From Pontibacter flavimaris (lineage in GTDB: Bacteria > Bacteroidota > Bacteroidia > Cytophagales > Hymenobacteraceae): a DNA stretch of 64,000 bases. Every line of letters starts with the position of its first letter. The first letter of the stretch is position 1. The stretch covers positions 248,001 through 312,000 of the forward strand of contig NZ_LVWA01000010.1 of assembly GCF_001907195.1 (NCBI RefSeq), given 5' to 3'. The position numbers were made by a program, and so were the translations under genes. A model generated the notes under the pieces. It saw nothing but the letters and a program-made list of their open reading frames with translations, was not told where the DNA came from and did not search any database. Positions 17,879 through 27,594 of this stretch are shown here, one piece after another.

Positions 17879-18085
17879 CATACCGCAAGTTTAGCGTTAG
17901 CGTAACTTGTGGTTATTAATGGTGCCAGTTTGTAACTGGCTTTCTGCGTTAGCAGAAACGAGCAGGAAAAACTATACTTCAAATAGTTGCGGCTATAGTT
18001 GTGTTTGCTTTTTCAAAGCAAAGCAAGTTGCAAACTTGCTGCCATGCACAGCCACAAGTTACGCTAAAGCTAAACTTGCGGCATG
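17879..18085. repeat. Family C inverted-repeat element, copy 2 (inverted relative to copy 1)
   Basis: Starts CATACCGCAAGTTTAGCG and ends GCTAAACTTGCGGCATG. It holds the same inner hairpin modules as copy 1 in swapped order (GCCAGTTTGTAACTGGC first, GCAAGTTGCAAACTTGC last), so it is a reverse-oriented copy. It explains most of the gene-free stretch 17659-18182. Confidence 0.8.
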
Positions 18086-18182
18086 TAAGAGGACTGAGAA
18101 GTCCGCAGCGGAGGAGCTTTAGACCAGGATGTCCAAAACGGCAAAGTATAAATCCTGCTAATTAGCATACTCTCTTTAGCCA

Positions 18183-18695
18183 CTACTCCTCTTCCTCCTC
18201 CTCCCGGAAATCCTCTCGGCTTTTGCCGCCCGGGTTATACTTCATCATCTCCTGCCAGAGCCGGTCAAACTCGCGGCTGTAGTCCTGCACGATGCTCAGG
18301 TTATCGGTCACCAGGATGTTTTCGTGGTTGTAGAGGGCGGCGCTGCGGGTCCAGTTGTAGCTGCCGGTCAGCACGCGCGTCTCATCAAAAATGGCGAACT
18401 TGTGGTGCATGTGGCTGCGCGTCTTGTCTATCCGCACCTCCAGGCCCCGCACGGCCAGCTCCCGGATGTCCGAGCCGGTGTCGTGGAGTTTGTTGTTATC
18501 GGTGATGATCTTGATGCTTACCCCACGCCGGTGCGCTTCCAGAATGGCCTCCGCGATGCGGTTGTCGCTGATCGTGAACACGCAGATCTTTATATTCTTC
18601 CCGGCCCCGCTCATACTTTCGACAATGGCGTTGAGGCAGTCGTCGCCCGGGCTGAAGAAGGCGTGGCTGGTTATTTTTTGCTGGTGCGCTTGCAT
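18183..18695 (-). CDS. Phospholipase D-like protein with a single HKD motif
   Basis: A 170-residue protein with one HKD motif, HHKFAIFDETRVLTGSYNWT, of the PLD superfamily. Small single-HKD members act as dimers and include the Nuc endonuclease and mitochondrial cardiolipin hydrolase-like enzymes. No signal peptide or membrane span is seen, so it is probably cytoplasmic and more likely to act on nucleic acid (inference). The C-terminus is an unusual acidic tail EDFREEEEEE. It is divergent from ruvB. Confidence 0.85.
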   Translation of the reverse strand: MQAHQQKITSHAFFSPGDDCLNAIVESMSGAGKNIKICVFTISDNRIAEAILEAHRRGVSIKIITDNNKLHDTGSDIRELAVRGLEVRIDKTRSHMHHKFAIFDETRVLTGSYNWTRSAALYNHENILVTDNLSIVQDYSREFDRLWQEMMKYNPGGKSREDFREEEEEE

Positions 18696-18893
18696 ACGGC
18701 CTAAGGTACTACAGCCGCCTCAATTTTAACAACCTTTGTTTTAAGCTTGCTAACGATGTTGGATTTATGGCGAACAACTATAATTTAGTTAGCAAGAATG
18801 CGTAAATTCGTAGGCTGAAATGGAGCGAAAGCACCGCCGAAACTGTTACCTTTAGAAGCAGCGAAAGCTCATTTTTTGTAGAAGATCATACTT

Positions 18894-19937
18894 ATGAGAG
18901 AAGATTATCTCACCGGCGAGAACGATTACATGACGCCGGCTGAACGCGACATAGACAAGGCCCTCCGCCCGCTCAGTTTCCACGACTTTACCGGTCAGGC
19001 CAAGGTGGTGGAGAACCTGAAAATATTTGTGCAGGCGGCCAAACGCCGCGGCGAGGCCCTGGACCACGTGCTGCTGCACGGCCCTCCGGGACTGGGTAAA
19101 ACCACGCTCTCGCATATTATTGCCTCAGAGCTGGACGCAGGCATCAAAATGACCTCGGGCCCGGTGCTTGATAAGCCCAGCGATCTGGCGGGCCTGCTCA
19201 CCAACCTGGAGGCCAACGACGTGCTGTTCATCGACGAGATCCACCGCCTCAACCCGATCGTGGAGGAGTACCTCTACTCGGCCATGGAGGATTACAAAAT
19301 TGATATCATGCTCGATTCGGGCCCGAACGCCCGTTCCGTGCAGATCAGCCTGAACCCGTTTACGCTGATTGGGGCCACCACGCGCTCTGGTTTGCTCACG
19401 GCGCCGCTGCGTGCTCGCTTCAGCATTAACTCGCGCCTGGAATACTACGATGCCGAACTGCTGACCACCATCGTGAAGCGTTCGTCTGCCCTGCTGGGCG
19501 CACCGATACATGAGGATGCCGCGTTCGAGATTGCCCGCCGCAGCCGGGGCACGCCGCGAATTGCCAACAACCTGCTGCGCCGCACCCGCGACTTTGCCCA
19601 GGTAAAAGGCAACGGCAGCATCGATGTGGAGATAGCCAAGTTTGCCCTGCACGCCCTCGACGTGGACCATAACGGCCTTGACGATATGGACAAGCGCATC
19701 CTTTCCTGCATCATCGACAAGTATAAAGGTGGTCCGGTGGGTATCTCCACTATCGCCACGGCTTGCGGCGAAGAAGCCGAAACGATCGAGGAAGTATACG
19801 AGCCGTTCCTGATCCAGGAAGGCTACATCAAGCGTACCGCCCGCGGCCGTGAAGCAACCGAGGCAGCGTATAGGCACCTGGGCAAGATTCCGCCGCAGCA
19901 GGAGGTGTCAGGCGGGTTGTTTGATCAATCTGAGTAA
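18894..19937 (+). CDS. ruvB: Holliday junction branch-migration ATPase RuvB
   Basis: A 347-residue AAA+ motor that drives branch migration with RuvA. Walker A is GPPGLGKTT, Walker B is FIDEIH, the sensor-1 region is GATTRSGLL, and the winged-helix C-terminal domain ends with [17 protein letters not shown]. The ATG at 18894 is chosen; a second ATG at 18930 (MTPAERD) is a possible alternative and matches the more conserved start. ruvA and ruvC are not adjacent. Confidence 0.97.
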   Translation: MREDYLTGENDYMTPAERDIDKALRPLSFHDFTGQAKVVENLKIFVQAAKRRGEALDHVLLHGPPGLGKTTLSHIIASELDAGIKMTSGPVLDKPSDLAGLLTNLEANDVLFIDEIHRLNPIVEEYLYSAMEDYKIDIMLDSGPNARSVQISLNPFTLIGATTRSGLLTAPLRARFSINSRLEYYDAELLTTIVKRSSALLGAPIHEDAAFEIARRSRGTPRIANNLLRRTRDFAQVKGNGSIDVEIAKFALHALDVDHNGLDDMDKRILSCIIDKYKGGPVGISTIATACGEEAETIEEVYEPFLIQEGYIKRTARGREATEAAYRHLGKIPPQQEVSGGLFDQSE

Positions 19938-19957
19938 ATATACTGTTTGTGATAAAG

Positions 19958-19990
19958 TGAAAAAGCAGGCTCTGATGGGCCTGCTTTTTT
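19958..19990 (+). terminator. Terminator after ruvB
   Basis: AAAAGCAGGCTC, loop, GGCCTGCTTTTTT, 20 bases past the stop codon. Confidence 0.85.
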
Positions 19991-20014
19991 GTTTGGGGAG
20001 GATGAATTTTAATT

Positions 20015-20446
20015 TTAAAACGCAGGAGCTTCTAAACATTCCTCCGCCTTTTGTATATATAATTCACTGATCTTGTCTATGTACATAAATGACTGTGGAG
20101 GAGTAAAAGCTATACTTAACTCTTTAGGATCAATTGGTATATCATACAAAGAGGGATTCGCTATTTTAATTGCATAAGCGTTTTTCCGTCCTTTAAAATA
20201 CTCCTTGAAGAATCTTTCTTGAACCCCTGAGTGCTCTTTTGTCTCAAACCAAATTGCTTTTGGCTCATCATTCAAAATTTCCTCAATAGAAAATTCACCA
20301 ACAATTTTGCCCACAGGCATGGTACTATAAACAATAACCTGCGTTACTGATTTATCCTTAAATATGGATTTTCTGTACTCGAATTTCTTTGTTCCATTAA
20401 ATATCTGCTCGACATATACGGGCTTAATTGATAATAATACTTTCAT
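20015..20446 (-). CDS. ASCH/PUA-like domain protein of an AT-rich island
   Basis: A 143-residue protein starting MKVLLSIKPVYVEQIFNGTK, the pattern seen at the start of many ASCH-superfamily (PUA-like) domains, followed by KFEYRK and a beta-rich core with VIVYSTMPVGKIVGEF. ASCH domains are thought to bind RNA or modified nucleotides. It is cotranscribed with the GNAT-PUA fusion upstream: the reading frames overlap by 23 bases. The DNA is clearly more AT-rich (about 35% GC in a sampled line) than the flanks. Exact function unknown. Confidence 0.7.
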   Translation of the reverse strand: MKVLLSIKPVYVEQIFNGTKKFEYRKSIFKDKSVTQVIVYSTMPVGKIVGEFSIEEILNDEPKAIWFETKEHSGVQERFFKEYFKGRKNAYAIKIANPSLYDIPIDPKELSIAFTPPQSFMYIDKISELYIQKAEECLEAPAF

Positions 20447-21467
20447 TAACTTCTCCCTTTTGTAACAATCCTAATAGTTGTTGGTCGGTTAATTTAAAGA
20501 ATCCCCAATAACCTGGATCTATACCTAATTCATCCTTTAAGACCCCATTTGTGATGCGCTTCTTTAACGCAACATTATATGTCATTTTTATAACATATAA
20601 TTTCCCCGATTTAGTATACCATTGTGTTAACTCAGCATCGTTGAAGACACTATAGCTTCTACAGTAATTTAAATATTCATCAATTGAAGCAAAATCGTTA
20701 CGTGTCTTGATCTCCTCAACCACACAAATAGAAGTTATAACGCTTCTAAATCTGGCAGGCCCCAATCCATCTGATGTTCTATAAATGGCAATAAGGTCTC
20801 CAGGTTTCAGCGCACCAACTTCCATAAAACAAATATATACTTTATGTATACTGTTTGTGTGTGATACATCTTGAATTAAATCATACTGTTCGTTAAGTAG
20901 TTTTGAATCAGGGAATAGTTTTGTATGAAATTCTGGTTTAATACCAAGGACGTACTTACTGCTGTTTTTCGAAGTAATAAGTGGATAATCTTTAAGTAAA
21001 TTATCTTGTAAAACGGTCATATACTTGACCATCACATCTTCATTTCCATTTGTAGTACTCTTTACCCCCTCCTTCTCAAATCCATATCTTGAAAGAAGAT
21101 TGATTAGGTTTTCATGTTTGGGAAATACAGTTACATAAATAGCCGGTGTTTGTGATACCACTGCATTATCGAGAATCTTTTTTATGAATTTTTCACCTAA
21201 TCTTGTCCCATGTGGGTTTACTTTGAAGGTACCTACCTTCAACCACTTTTGATTAGGTAACGCAGGCTCAACATCTGTAATAGCACCCTCTTCTACCTTC
21301 AAGTATAGGAATGCCTGTACTTGATCGTTTTCGTCATGCATTACATATGCTGTAGCTCCAGTTTTAGCCTTTTTTACGTACCATTGCTCAAATTCTGAAT
21401 AATCAGCTTTTAGAGAATCGAAAAAGGGGTCATTCAGGTTGATTTCATTAAAGGGTTTGATTTCCAT
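20424..21467 (-). CDS. GNAT acetyltransferase fused to a PUA-like domain, AT-rich island
   Basis: A 347-residue protein. Residues 1-155 look like a GNAT N-acetyltransferase: a beta-strand VGTFKVNPHGTRLGEKFIKK with the acetyl-CoA loop region, then PAIYVTVFPKHENLINLL and RYGFEKEG. Residues about 165-347 (YVLGIKPEFHTKLFPDS, KPGDLIAIYRTSDG) resemble a second PUA/EVE-like fold. It overlaps the ASCH-like gene by 23 bases and lies in AT-rich sequence. Both facts suggest a horizontally acquired two-gene cassette. A toxin, RNA-modification or defence role is conceivable but is inference. Confidence 0.68.
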   Translation of the reverse strand: MEIKPFNEINLNDPFFDSLKADYSEFEQWYVKKAKTGATAYVMHDENDQVQAFLYLKVEEGAITDVEPALPNQKWLKVGTFKVNPHGTRLGEKFIKKILDNAVVSQTPAIYVTVFPKHENLINLLSRYGFEKEGVKSTTNGNEDVMVKYMTVLQDNLLKDYPLITSKNSSKYVLGIKPEFHTKLFPDSKLLNEQYDLIQDVSHTNSIHKVYICFMEVGALKPGDLIAIYRTSDGLGPARFRSVITSICVVEEIKTRNDFASIDEYLNYCRSYSVFNDAELTQWYTKSGKLYVIKMTYNVALKKRITNGVLKDELGIDPGYWGFFKLTDQQLLGLLQKGEVNESIIIN

Positions 21468-21774
21468 GCTCGTGGTTTGAAGATTTATACTTTGCTTGTA
21501 CTCATGGTTGATCTCTAATATCTTCAGGTAAGATTATTAGGTATTAGATGTGTAAAGCAATATATATAATAAAAACAATTAGTGGTAGTTCAGATTGTAT
21601 TCTGTCTATTGAATATTTAACTAAAAGCAAAGAAGAGAAGATTTGTAGAGCGAAATATATTTTGCTCTTCACACTGCGCCAGTAACTACAAAGTATAATC
21701 CGGACCTTTTTCTCCCTAACTTTGTTCTTCTGAAAGTATAGCCACCAAGTATAACAGCGGCTGCAAAGTATAAC
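21468..21774. other. AT-rich gene-free stretch upstream of queG
   Basis: No gene is supported. It joins the AT-rich island to normal GC sequence. It ends with TAACTTTG at 21717-21724, a good -7 box for queG, and four AAGTATA motifs at about 21690-21772. Confidence 0.5.
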
Positions 21775-22722
21775 TTGAACAAATCCGACTACACATACCT
21801 GATCAAGCAGAAGGCCAGTGAACTGGGCTTTATGTACTGCGGCATCTCTAAGGCTGATTTTCTGGAGGAGGAGGCGCCCCGGCTGGAAAATTGGCTGAAC
21901 CAGCGCATGCACGGGCAGATGCACTACATGGAGAACCACTTCGACAAGCGCCTGGACCCGCGCCTGCTAGTGGATGGGGCCAAGTCGGTGGTGTCGCTGC
22001 TGCTCAATTATTACCCGGAGAAGGAGATGCAGCAGCAGGAGGACGATACCCTTAAAATATCGAAGTACGCCTATGGCACCGATTACCACTTCATCATCAA
22101 AGACAAGCTAAAGACGCTGCTCCAGTACATCAACGAAAGTATAGGAGAGGTAGGCGGCCGCTGCTTCGTAGACTCTGCCCCGGTGCTCGACAAGGCCTGG
22201 GCCGCAAAAAGCGGGCTGGGCTGGGTTGGCAAGCACACGCTCCTGATCACGCCGCAAGCGGGCAGCTTTTACTTCATTGCCGAACTGATCATTGACCTGG
22301 AACTGGAGTACGACGGGCCTATCAAGGATTACTGCGGAAGTTGTACCAAGTGCATCGATGCCTGCCCGACGGATGCCATCGTGGAGCCTCATGTAGTGGA
22401 CGGCAGCAAGTGCATCTCATACTTTACCATAGAGCTGAAGGACCAGCTGCCGCAGGAAATGAACGGGAAGTTCGGGAACTGGGTCTTCGGCTGTGATATT
22501 TGCCAGGATGTGTGCCCCTGGAACCGCTTCAGCAAACCGCACAGCGAGCCCGCCTTTGCGCCGCACCCGCACCTGAAGGAGCTGAAGACCAGCGATTGGC
22601 AGGAACTGACGCACGAGGTGTTCTCGCAGCTGTTTAAGAAGTCAGCTGTGAAGCGCACCGGCTACAACGGCCTGATGCGCAACATCCGCTTTGTGCAGGG
22701 CACCCCGGAAAAAGAGGAATAA
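21775..22722 (+). CDS. queG: Epoxyqueuosine reductase
   Basis: Reduces epoxyqueuosine to queuosine in tRNA using cobalamin and two [4Fe-4S] clusters. The 315-residue form has the DUF1730-like N-terminal part ([10 protein letters not shown]), a core with [13 protein letters not shown], and two ferredoxin-type cysteine sets, [12 protein letters not shown] and [11 protein letters not shown]. It lacks the HEAT-repeat tail of longer versions. The start is TTG at 21775: an in-frame TAG lies 36 bases upstream and the family N-terminus begins right here. Confidence 0.93.
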   Translation: MNKSDYTYLIKQKASELGFMYCGISKADFLEEEAPRLENWLNQRMHGQMHYMENHFDKRLDPRLLVDGAKSVVSLLLNYYPEKEMQQQEDDTLKISKYAYGTDYHFIIKDKLKTLLQYINESIGEVGGRCFVDSAPVLDKAWAAKSGLGWVGKHTLLITPQAGSFYFIAELIIDLELEYDGPIKDYCGSCTKCIDACPTDAIVEPHVVDGSKCISYFTIELKDQLPQEMNGKFGNWVFGCDICQDVCPWNRFSKPHSEPAFAPHPHLKELKTSDWQELTHEVFSQLFKKSAVKRTGYNGLMRNIRFVQGTPEKEE

Positions 22723-22724
22723 AC

Positions 22725-22916
22725 TCAGGTCTGGTGCTTCAGGAAAACACGGTTAAGGATGATCAGGTATACACCCGAGAACTGGTCGTAGCACCATTGT
22801 TTTAATTGCTCAATTTCCTCCTTCACGAGTACTCTAAAAGCTTTGCGCAGCTCCTTTTCAAACAACATCTTATCGAAGCTGACCTTCACTAAGATTGTCT
22901 TAACGTATTCCAGCAT
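22725..22916 (-). CDS. Small conserved-looking hypothetical protein, 63 residues
   Basis: MLEYVKTILVKVSFDKMLFEKELRKAF begins an amphipathic, Lys/Glu-rich helical protein that includes LKQWCYDQF. Its stop lies 2 bases from the queG stop, so the two genes converge. I believe similar short proteins occur in other Cytophagales, but cannot confirm this here. Function unknown. Confidence 0.6.
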   Translation of the reverse strand: MLEYVKTILVKVSFDKMLFEKELRKAFRVLVKEEIEQLKQWCYDQFSGVYLIILNRVFLKHQT

Positions 22917-23289
22917 TTTTGTGAATAGTAAGCTATTTTCATAGTATGGTTATACTTACGGGCAAAGTTTTAAATGGTGGTATCGTATTGGTATAATCAT
23001 ATTTAACATAAGCAAAAGCTTGAAATTTGTTCATAAAGTATAACGCCACTTCAAGCCATCCAGACTCTGTCAGAAGCCTTCAGATACCGCGGTTATACTT
23101 TTGCCGCCGGCTGCGGCGTTCTACAGGATGGCGCAGCAGCTAATGCGCCGGAAACGGCACTGCCGGCAGCTAAAGCCAATTTTGCGGCCTTGTGCGCCTT
23201 TGCCCTAAGAACGCGGTTCCTACCGAAAAAGTATTAAATTTGCCTTTGTACCCCATAGCGACTTGCCGCAGCGCAGCGGCCCCCGAACC
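22917..23289. other. Gene-free stretch upstream of batD
   Basis: No gene is supported. A -7 box TAAATTTG is at 23235-23242, 48 bases before the batD start. A GC-rich stretch with GCCGCCGGCTGCGGCG is at about 23103-23118. Three AAGTATA motifs are present. Confidence 0.45.
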
Positions 23290-24732
23290 ATGCGAGCCTT
23301 AACGCTGACCCTTATACTTTGCCTCCTACTGTTTGTGCCGGCCCTGGCGCAGCAGATAGCTATTGAGCTGGGTAAGAGTTCGCTGCCGCTAAACCAGTAC
23401 TACACAGTCTCGGTAAGGCTACAGAACCAGCAGCTGCAGGAGTATACTTCTTTCCCCGAGATCGAAGGCTTCAAAAAGAGCAACAAATATTCCTCCACCA
23501 AAACCATCATCACCGGCGGCACCACCACCACTATCCTCACCATCACCCAGAACTACGCCGCCCTGGACGAGGGCACGTATACTTTGAAACCTTTCATGAT
23601 GAAGGTGAACGGGCAGACCCTGCAGTCGGAGGGGATGGTGATAAACGTGACGGAGATGCAGGCCGATGTGCCGCAGGACGCCAACCTGCCCCCCAATATG
23701 ATTTTGCCGGAGGAGCAGCAGGTGCAGCCCGAGCAGCAGGCCGAGTTCGTGGACAGGGAAGACAATGCCTTCCTGACGGTTTATACCGACAAAGACGAGG
23801 TTTTTGTGGGAGAGGGCGTGAACGTGGCGCTATACTTTTACCTGGCCGAGCAGGACCAGCGCCTGCTCGATTTCTACGATTTCGTGAACCAGATGAACGC
23901 CATTCTGCGCCAGCTGAAGCAGTCGCATGTGTGGGAGGAGACCTTCGACTTTACGGAGATAACCCCGGAGAACGTAACGGTGCAGGGCGAGCCCTACCTG
24001 CGCTTTAAGCTCTACGAGGCGGTGCTGTACCCCATCATGGCCAAGCCGCTAACGTTTCCGCAGCTCCGGCTCCGGATGATAAAGTATAAAGTGGCCAAAA
24101 ACCCGACGCTGCTCACCCAGGACCGGCAGGAGGGCTACAAGACGTTTTTCTCCAGGCCGCGCGAGGTGCAGGTAAAGGAGCTGCCGCCGCACCCGCTGCG
24201 CGATGTAGTGGCCGTGGGCGATTACCGCCTGCAGGAGCGCCTCTCGCAGGAGGTGGTTCCGGTGAACAAGACCTTTAACTACGTGTTTCAGGTGGAGGGC
24301 ACCGGCAACCTGGACGCCATCATGCCGCCCAACCCCACAGCGCCGGCAGGGCTGGAGTTTTACCCGCCCGATGTGCAGCAGGAGGTTACCCGGCGCGCAG
24401 GCACGGTCATGGGCTCCAAGCGCTTTGCCTACACCATCATAGCCCGCGAGGCCGGGGTGTATGACATGGGCCGGAAAATGGAGTGGGTCTACTTTAACCC
24501 TTCCACGGCCGCCTACGATACGCTGCGGCCAACCCTGCAGGTGCACGTAACCGGCGCCCCCGACAGCGACGCCCTGGTGATGTCGCGGGACCTGGGTTCT
24601 TTCTATAAAATCATCAAAAACGAAGACAACACACTTGTAAGCGTGCATCTTTTCAATGAGATAAAGCGCTACACCAACATTATCTTGCTGGTGCTGCTGG
24701 GCGTGTCGGTCTTTGTGTTTATAAAGCGATAA
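23290..24732 (+). CDS. batD: BatD-family protein
   Basis: A 480-residue exported membrane protein of the Bat aerotolerance group. ATG 23290 gives a signal peptide ([20 protein letters not shown]). The body carries Ig-like segments including [16 protein letters not shown] and [10 protein letters not shown], and a C-terminal membrane anchor ([18 protein letters not shown]). An upstream TTG at 23263 adds residues before the signal and is rejected. Usual partners batA, batB and batE are not nearby. It is followed after 2 bases by aroC, so the two genes are probably cotranscribed. Confidence 0.85.
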   Translation: MRALTLTLILCLLLFVPALAQQIAIELGKSSLPLNQYYTVSVRLQNQQLQEYTSFPEIEGFKKSNKYSSTKTIITGGTTTTILTITQNYAALDEGTYTLKPFMMKVNGQTLQSEGMVINVTEMQADVPQDANLPPNMILPEEQQVQPEQQAEFVDREDNAFLTVYTDKDEVFVGEGVNVALYFYLAEQDQRLLDFYDFVNQMNAILRQLKQSHVWEETFDFTEITPENVTVQGEPYLRFKLYEAVLYPIMAKPLTFPQLRLRMIKYKVAKNPTLLTQDRQEGYKTFFSRPREVQVKELPPHPLRDVVAVGDYRLQERLSQEVVPVNKTFNYVFQVEGTGNLDAIMPPNPTAPAGLEFYPPDVQQEVTRRAGTVMGSKRFAYTIIAREAGVYDMGRKMEWVYFNPSTAAYDTLRPTLQVHVTGAPDSDALVMSRDLGSFYKIIKNEDNTLVSVHLFNEIKRYTNIILLVLLGVSVFVFIKR

Positions 24733-24734
24733 CT

Positions 24735-25814
24735 ATGAGTAATTCTTACGGAAATCTTTTTCGGATAACAACCTTTGGCGAGTCGCATGGCGCGGCCGTG
24801 GGCGTGATAGTGGATGGCTGCCCTGCCGGGCTGGACATCAGCCTGGAGGAGATACAGCACGCCCTGGACCGCCGCCGCCCCGGCCAGTCCGACATTACTA
24901 CGCCCCGCAAGGAGGAGGACAAGGTAACGATCCTCTCCGGAGTGTTTGAGGGCAAAACCACAGGCACGCCCATCGCCATGGTGGTAAACAACAAGGACCA
25001 GCACAGCCACGACTACAGCCACATCGCCCAGGCGTTCCGCCCGTCGCATGCCGACTATACTTACACCGCCAAGTATGGCACCCGCGATCACCGGGGCGGC
25101 GGCCGCAGCTCGGCCCGCGAAACGGTGGCCCGCGTGGCAGCCGGTGCGCTGGCCGCAAAGCTGCTGCAGCACCATGGCATTACGGTGCAGGGCTACGTCT
25201 CGCAGGTGGGAAGTATAAAACTGCAAAAGCCCTACCAGGAGCTCGACCTGAGCCAGATAGACTCCAACAAGGTGCGCTGCCCCGACGGTGCCACCGCTGC
25301 CCGCATGATCGGCGTGGTGGAGGAGGCCCGCGACAGCCTGGATACCATTGGCGGCGTGGTGAGCTGCGTGGTGAAAGGCGTGCCGGCCGGCCTCGGAGAG
25401 CCTGTTTTTGACAAGCTGCACGCTGAGTTGGGCAAGGCCATGCTAAGTATAAACGCCGTGAAGGGTTTTGAGTACGGCAGTGGTTTCGAGGGGGTGAAAA
25501 TGCGCGGCTCCGAGCACAACGACCAGTTCTATACCGACGAGCAGGGCAACATCCGTACCCGCACCAACCACTCCGGCGGCATACAGGGCGGCATCAGCAA
25601 CGGGCAGGACATCTACTTCAACGTGGCCTTTAAGCCTGTGGCTACCATCCTGCAGCCCCAGACCACCATCAACGACGCCGGCGAGGAGATCACCCTGCAG
25701 GGCAAAGGCCGCCACGACCCCTGCGTGCTGCCCCGCGCGGTGCCAATCGTGGATGCCATGGCCGCGCTTGTGATCGCTGATTTTCTGCTGCGCCAGAAGG
25801 CGAACAAAGTATAA
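24735..25814 (+). CDS. aroC: Chorismate synthase
   Basis: Converts 5-enolpyruvylshikimate-3-phosphate to chorismate with reduced FMN, the last step of the shikimate pathway. The 359-residue length is normal. Signatures are [11 protein letters not shown], the [21 protein letters not shown] block and [19 protein letters not shown]. The stop codon lies inside an AAGTATAA motif (reading Lys-Val-stop). It starts 2 bases after batD. Confidence 0.97.
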   Translation: MSNSYGNLFRITTFGESHGAAVGVIVDGCPAGLDISLEEIQHALDRRRPGQSDITTPRKEEDKVTILSGVFEGKTTGTPIAMVVNNKDQHSHDYSHIAQAFRPSHADYTYTAKYGTRDHRGGGRSSARETVARVAAGALAAKLLQHHGITVQGYVSQVGSIKLQKPYQELDLSQIDSNKVRCPDGATAARMIGVVEEARDSLDTIGGVVSCVVKGVPAGLGEPVFDKLHAELGKAMLSINAVKGFEYGSGFEGVKMRGSEHNDQFYTDEQGNIRTRTNHSGGIQGGISNGQDIYFNVAFKPVATILQPQTTINDAGEEITLQGKGRHDPCVLPRAVPIVDAMAALVIADFLLRQKANKV

Positions 25815-25816
25815 AC

Positions 25817-26497
25817 TCAGTCTTTGGACTTATTTTCCTGTTCTTTCAGAAGGCCTTTCGCACGTTTTTTACTGGCGCGGGAGGCCTTTTTCTTGTTCCC
25901 GTTGATGGAGAAACCCGTCAGCTTGACATCGCTGGGCACCATGTAGCGCTGCTGCTGCTGCCGGGTTACCTGCATCAGCCCATACCTGGCGTTCGCCTCG
26001 CCATCCATGGCCCGCATCCGGGTCAGGTCTTTTTCCTCCAGCGGCCCCAGGTCCACCTCCGGTTTTGGCTCCCTGGGCAGGTTCAGTTTCGAGACGGCTT
26101 CCCGCAGGTCACGCTCCGTGGCCCAGGGCATCACGTTTATGGTGGGTAGCTCGGGGGGGCTTTCGAGGAGGTGTAACATGGTGGAGTAGCTGTTGCCCGT
26201 AAAGGTATGGGGCAGGGAGAAGTACTGCTTCTGGTAACCCAGCGCGGCCACTACCACGCTATCGCCGGGCAGCACCGGCAGCGAGAAAAAACCACCCGGA
26301 CCGGTATGGGTGCCCCGGTTGGAGTTGGGTACAAACACGGCTACATTGGCCATGCCCGCTGCGCTGTCTCCCGCCACCACCAGCCCCGAAAGCTGTACCA
26401 CCTGCCGCTGCTGCGCCTCCGCCTGTTCCGGACAAAGTATAATCCACAGAAGTATAAAAGCCAGGCAGCCCCTAAGGCGGCAGGAGTTGTTTTTCAT
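25817..26497 (-). CDS. Secreted CarboxypepD_reg-like domain protein
   Basis: A 226-residue exported protein. The signal peptide (CLAFILLWIILCPEQAEA) is followed by a carboxypeptidase-regulatory-like beta domain (QLSGLVVAGDSAAGMANVAV, ending near the YSTMLHL segment) and a basic, Lys-rich tail (KKKASRASKKRAKG). Such domains precede TonB receptor plugs or stand alone as envelope proteins in Bacteroidota. It converges on aroC, with 2 bases between the stop codons. Confidence 0.75.
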   Translation of the reverse strand: MKNNSCRLRGCLAFILLWIILCPEQAEAQQRQVVQLSGLVVAGDSAAGMANVAVFVPNSNRGTHTGPGGFFSLPVLPGDSVVVAALGYQKQYFSLPHTFTGNSYSTMLHLLESPPELPTINVMPWATERDLREAVSKLNLPREPKPEVDLGPLEEKDLTRMRAMDGEANARYGLMQVTRQQQQRYMVPSDVKLTGFSINGNKKKASRASKKRAKGLLKEQENKSKD

Positions 26498-27594
26498 AGC
26501 AATGGTAGCGGGTGTTTCAGGATGAGGCGAAGTATAAATATAAGGGAATAAGTATACTTCTATATAACGCGTTCATACTTTGAGGTATTGCCTGTGAGGC
26601 TTCGGCTGGCTGAAAAAGTATGGGCTTAGCTGAACGGCTGGCCGGCACGTAACCCCAGCGCGCCAACTCTTCCGGGTGGTGTATGGGCCCAGCAGCTATC
26701 TGCCAGAGACTTGGAAGTAGCTTTTGTAGTAACGGGTCCAAGCGCCCCTGCCAAAGTATAACCCCACCCCAACCCCTTCCCTAAAAACAGGGGAGGGAGC
26801 CTGTAACTACTTTTGCCAAAGTATGAGTTTCATAGCTGCAGTTCTCGCGCGGACAGGTCACGACCTGTCCCTACAAGTATAAACCCACCCCTAGCCCCTC
26901 CGAGGAGGGGAATTATCAGCGAACGATTACACCCCTATAGTCCCCTCAAGGGGACAATTTATACTTGCTCTTTCCTTGTCATCTCGAGCAAGGCGAGAGA
27001 TCTATCGGGAATCCTATAGGGATCTCTCCCTTAGCTCTAAATGACAGGATAGCCGCGGCTATCGAACTGACACCCAGTTTTTCTGTGAGGCGCCTATGCG
27101 AGTTTTTCTGGTGACGAACGGAGTGAGGCAGCCCGAGGCACGAGGGCAGGAAAAGCTCCCAGCGCTGAGCAGGAAAACGAGCCCTCTCGGGCTTGAGAGC
27201 ACCAAAGTATGAAGTGCAACTATAAGTGAGTAAGACTGAGGATCAGCAGTAGCTAGAAAGTATAGCTTGGTTCAAGTATAAGGAAGCAGCGGCTAGGAAA
27301 GTATGAATCAGCAAGTAGAGACAAAGTATAAAGTATAGCTCAAGTATAAAAAAGTATGGCTTTCCAAACCAGTCGGGTTACAGACAAAACGCCATCGCAG
27401 GATATAGATCTGAAGACCTGCGCCAGAAAAGAACCTGCGCCAGATGAAGTGGATGAAGAGAAGCCAGGAATAGCATTACACTTTCACCATATGCCTGAAT
27501 CACCACCTGAATTTCATACTTTACAGAATCCACCCTGAAACAAAACGGCCGCCCCTGCATGGCAAAGGCGGCCGTTTTTATATTTTATGTGGGC
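26498..27594. repeat. 1.1-kb gene-free region with family B modular repeat, copy 1
   Basis: No credible gene. Modules include a perfect-type palindrome GGACAGGTCACGACCTGTCC (26866-26885), CCCCTCCGAGGAGGGGAATT, GAGAGATCTATCGGGA/AGGGATCTCTCC, and GAGCCCTCTCGGGCTTGAGA. The order is largely shared with 48120-48640 and, reversed, with 41095-41535. More than ten AAGTATA motifs occur, densest at 27245-27360. A terminator-like hairpin ends the region. Confidence 0.75.
27542..27584. terminator. Terminator of the NhaD-like antiporter gene
   Basis: AAAACGGCCGCC, a loop, then GGCGGCCGTTTTTA. On the minus strand it follows the stop codon of 27595-28986 by about 10 bases. Confidence 0.8.
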
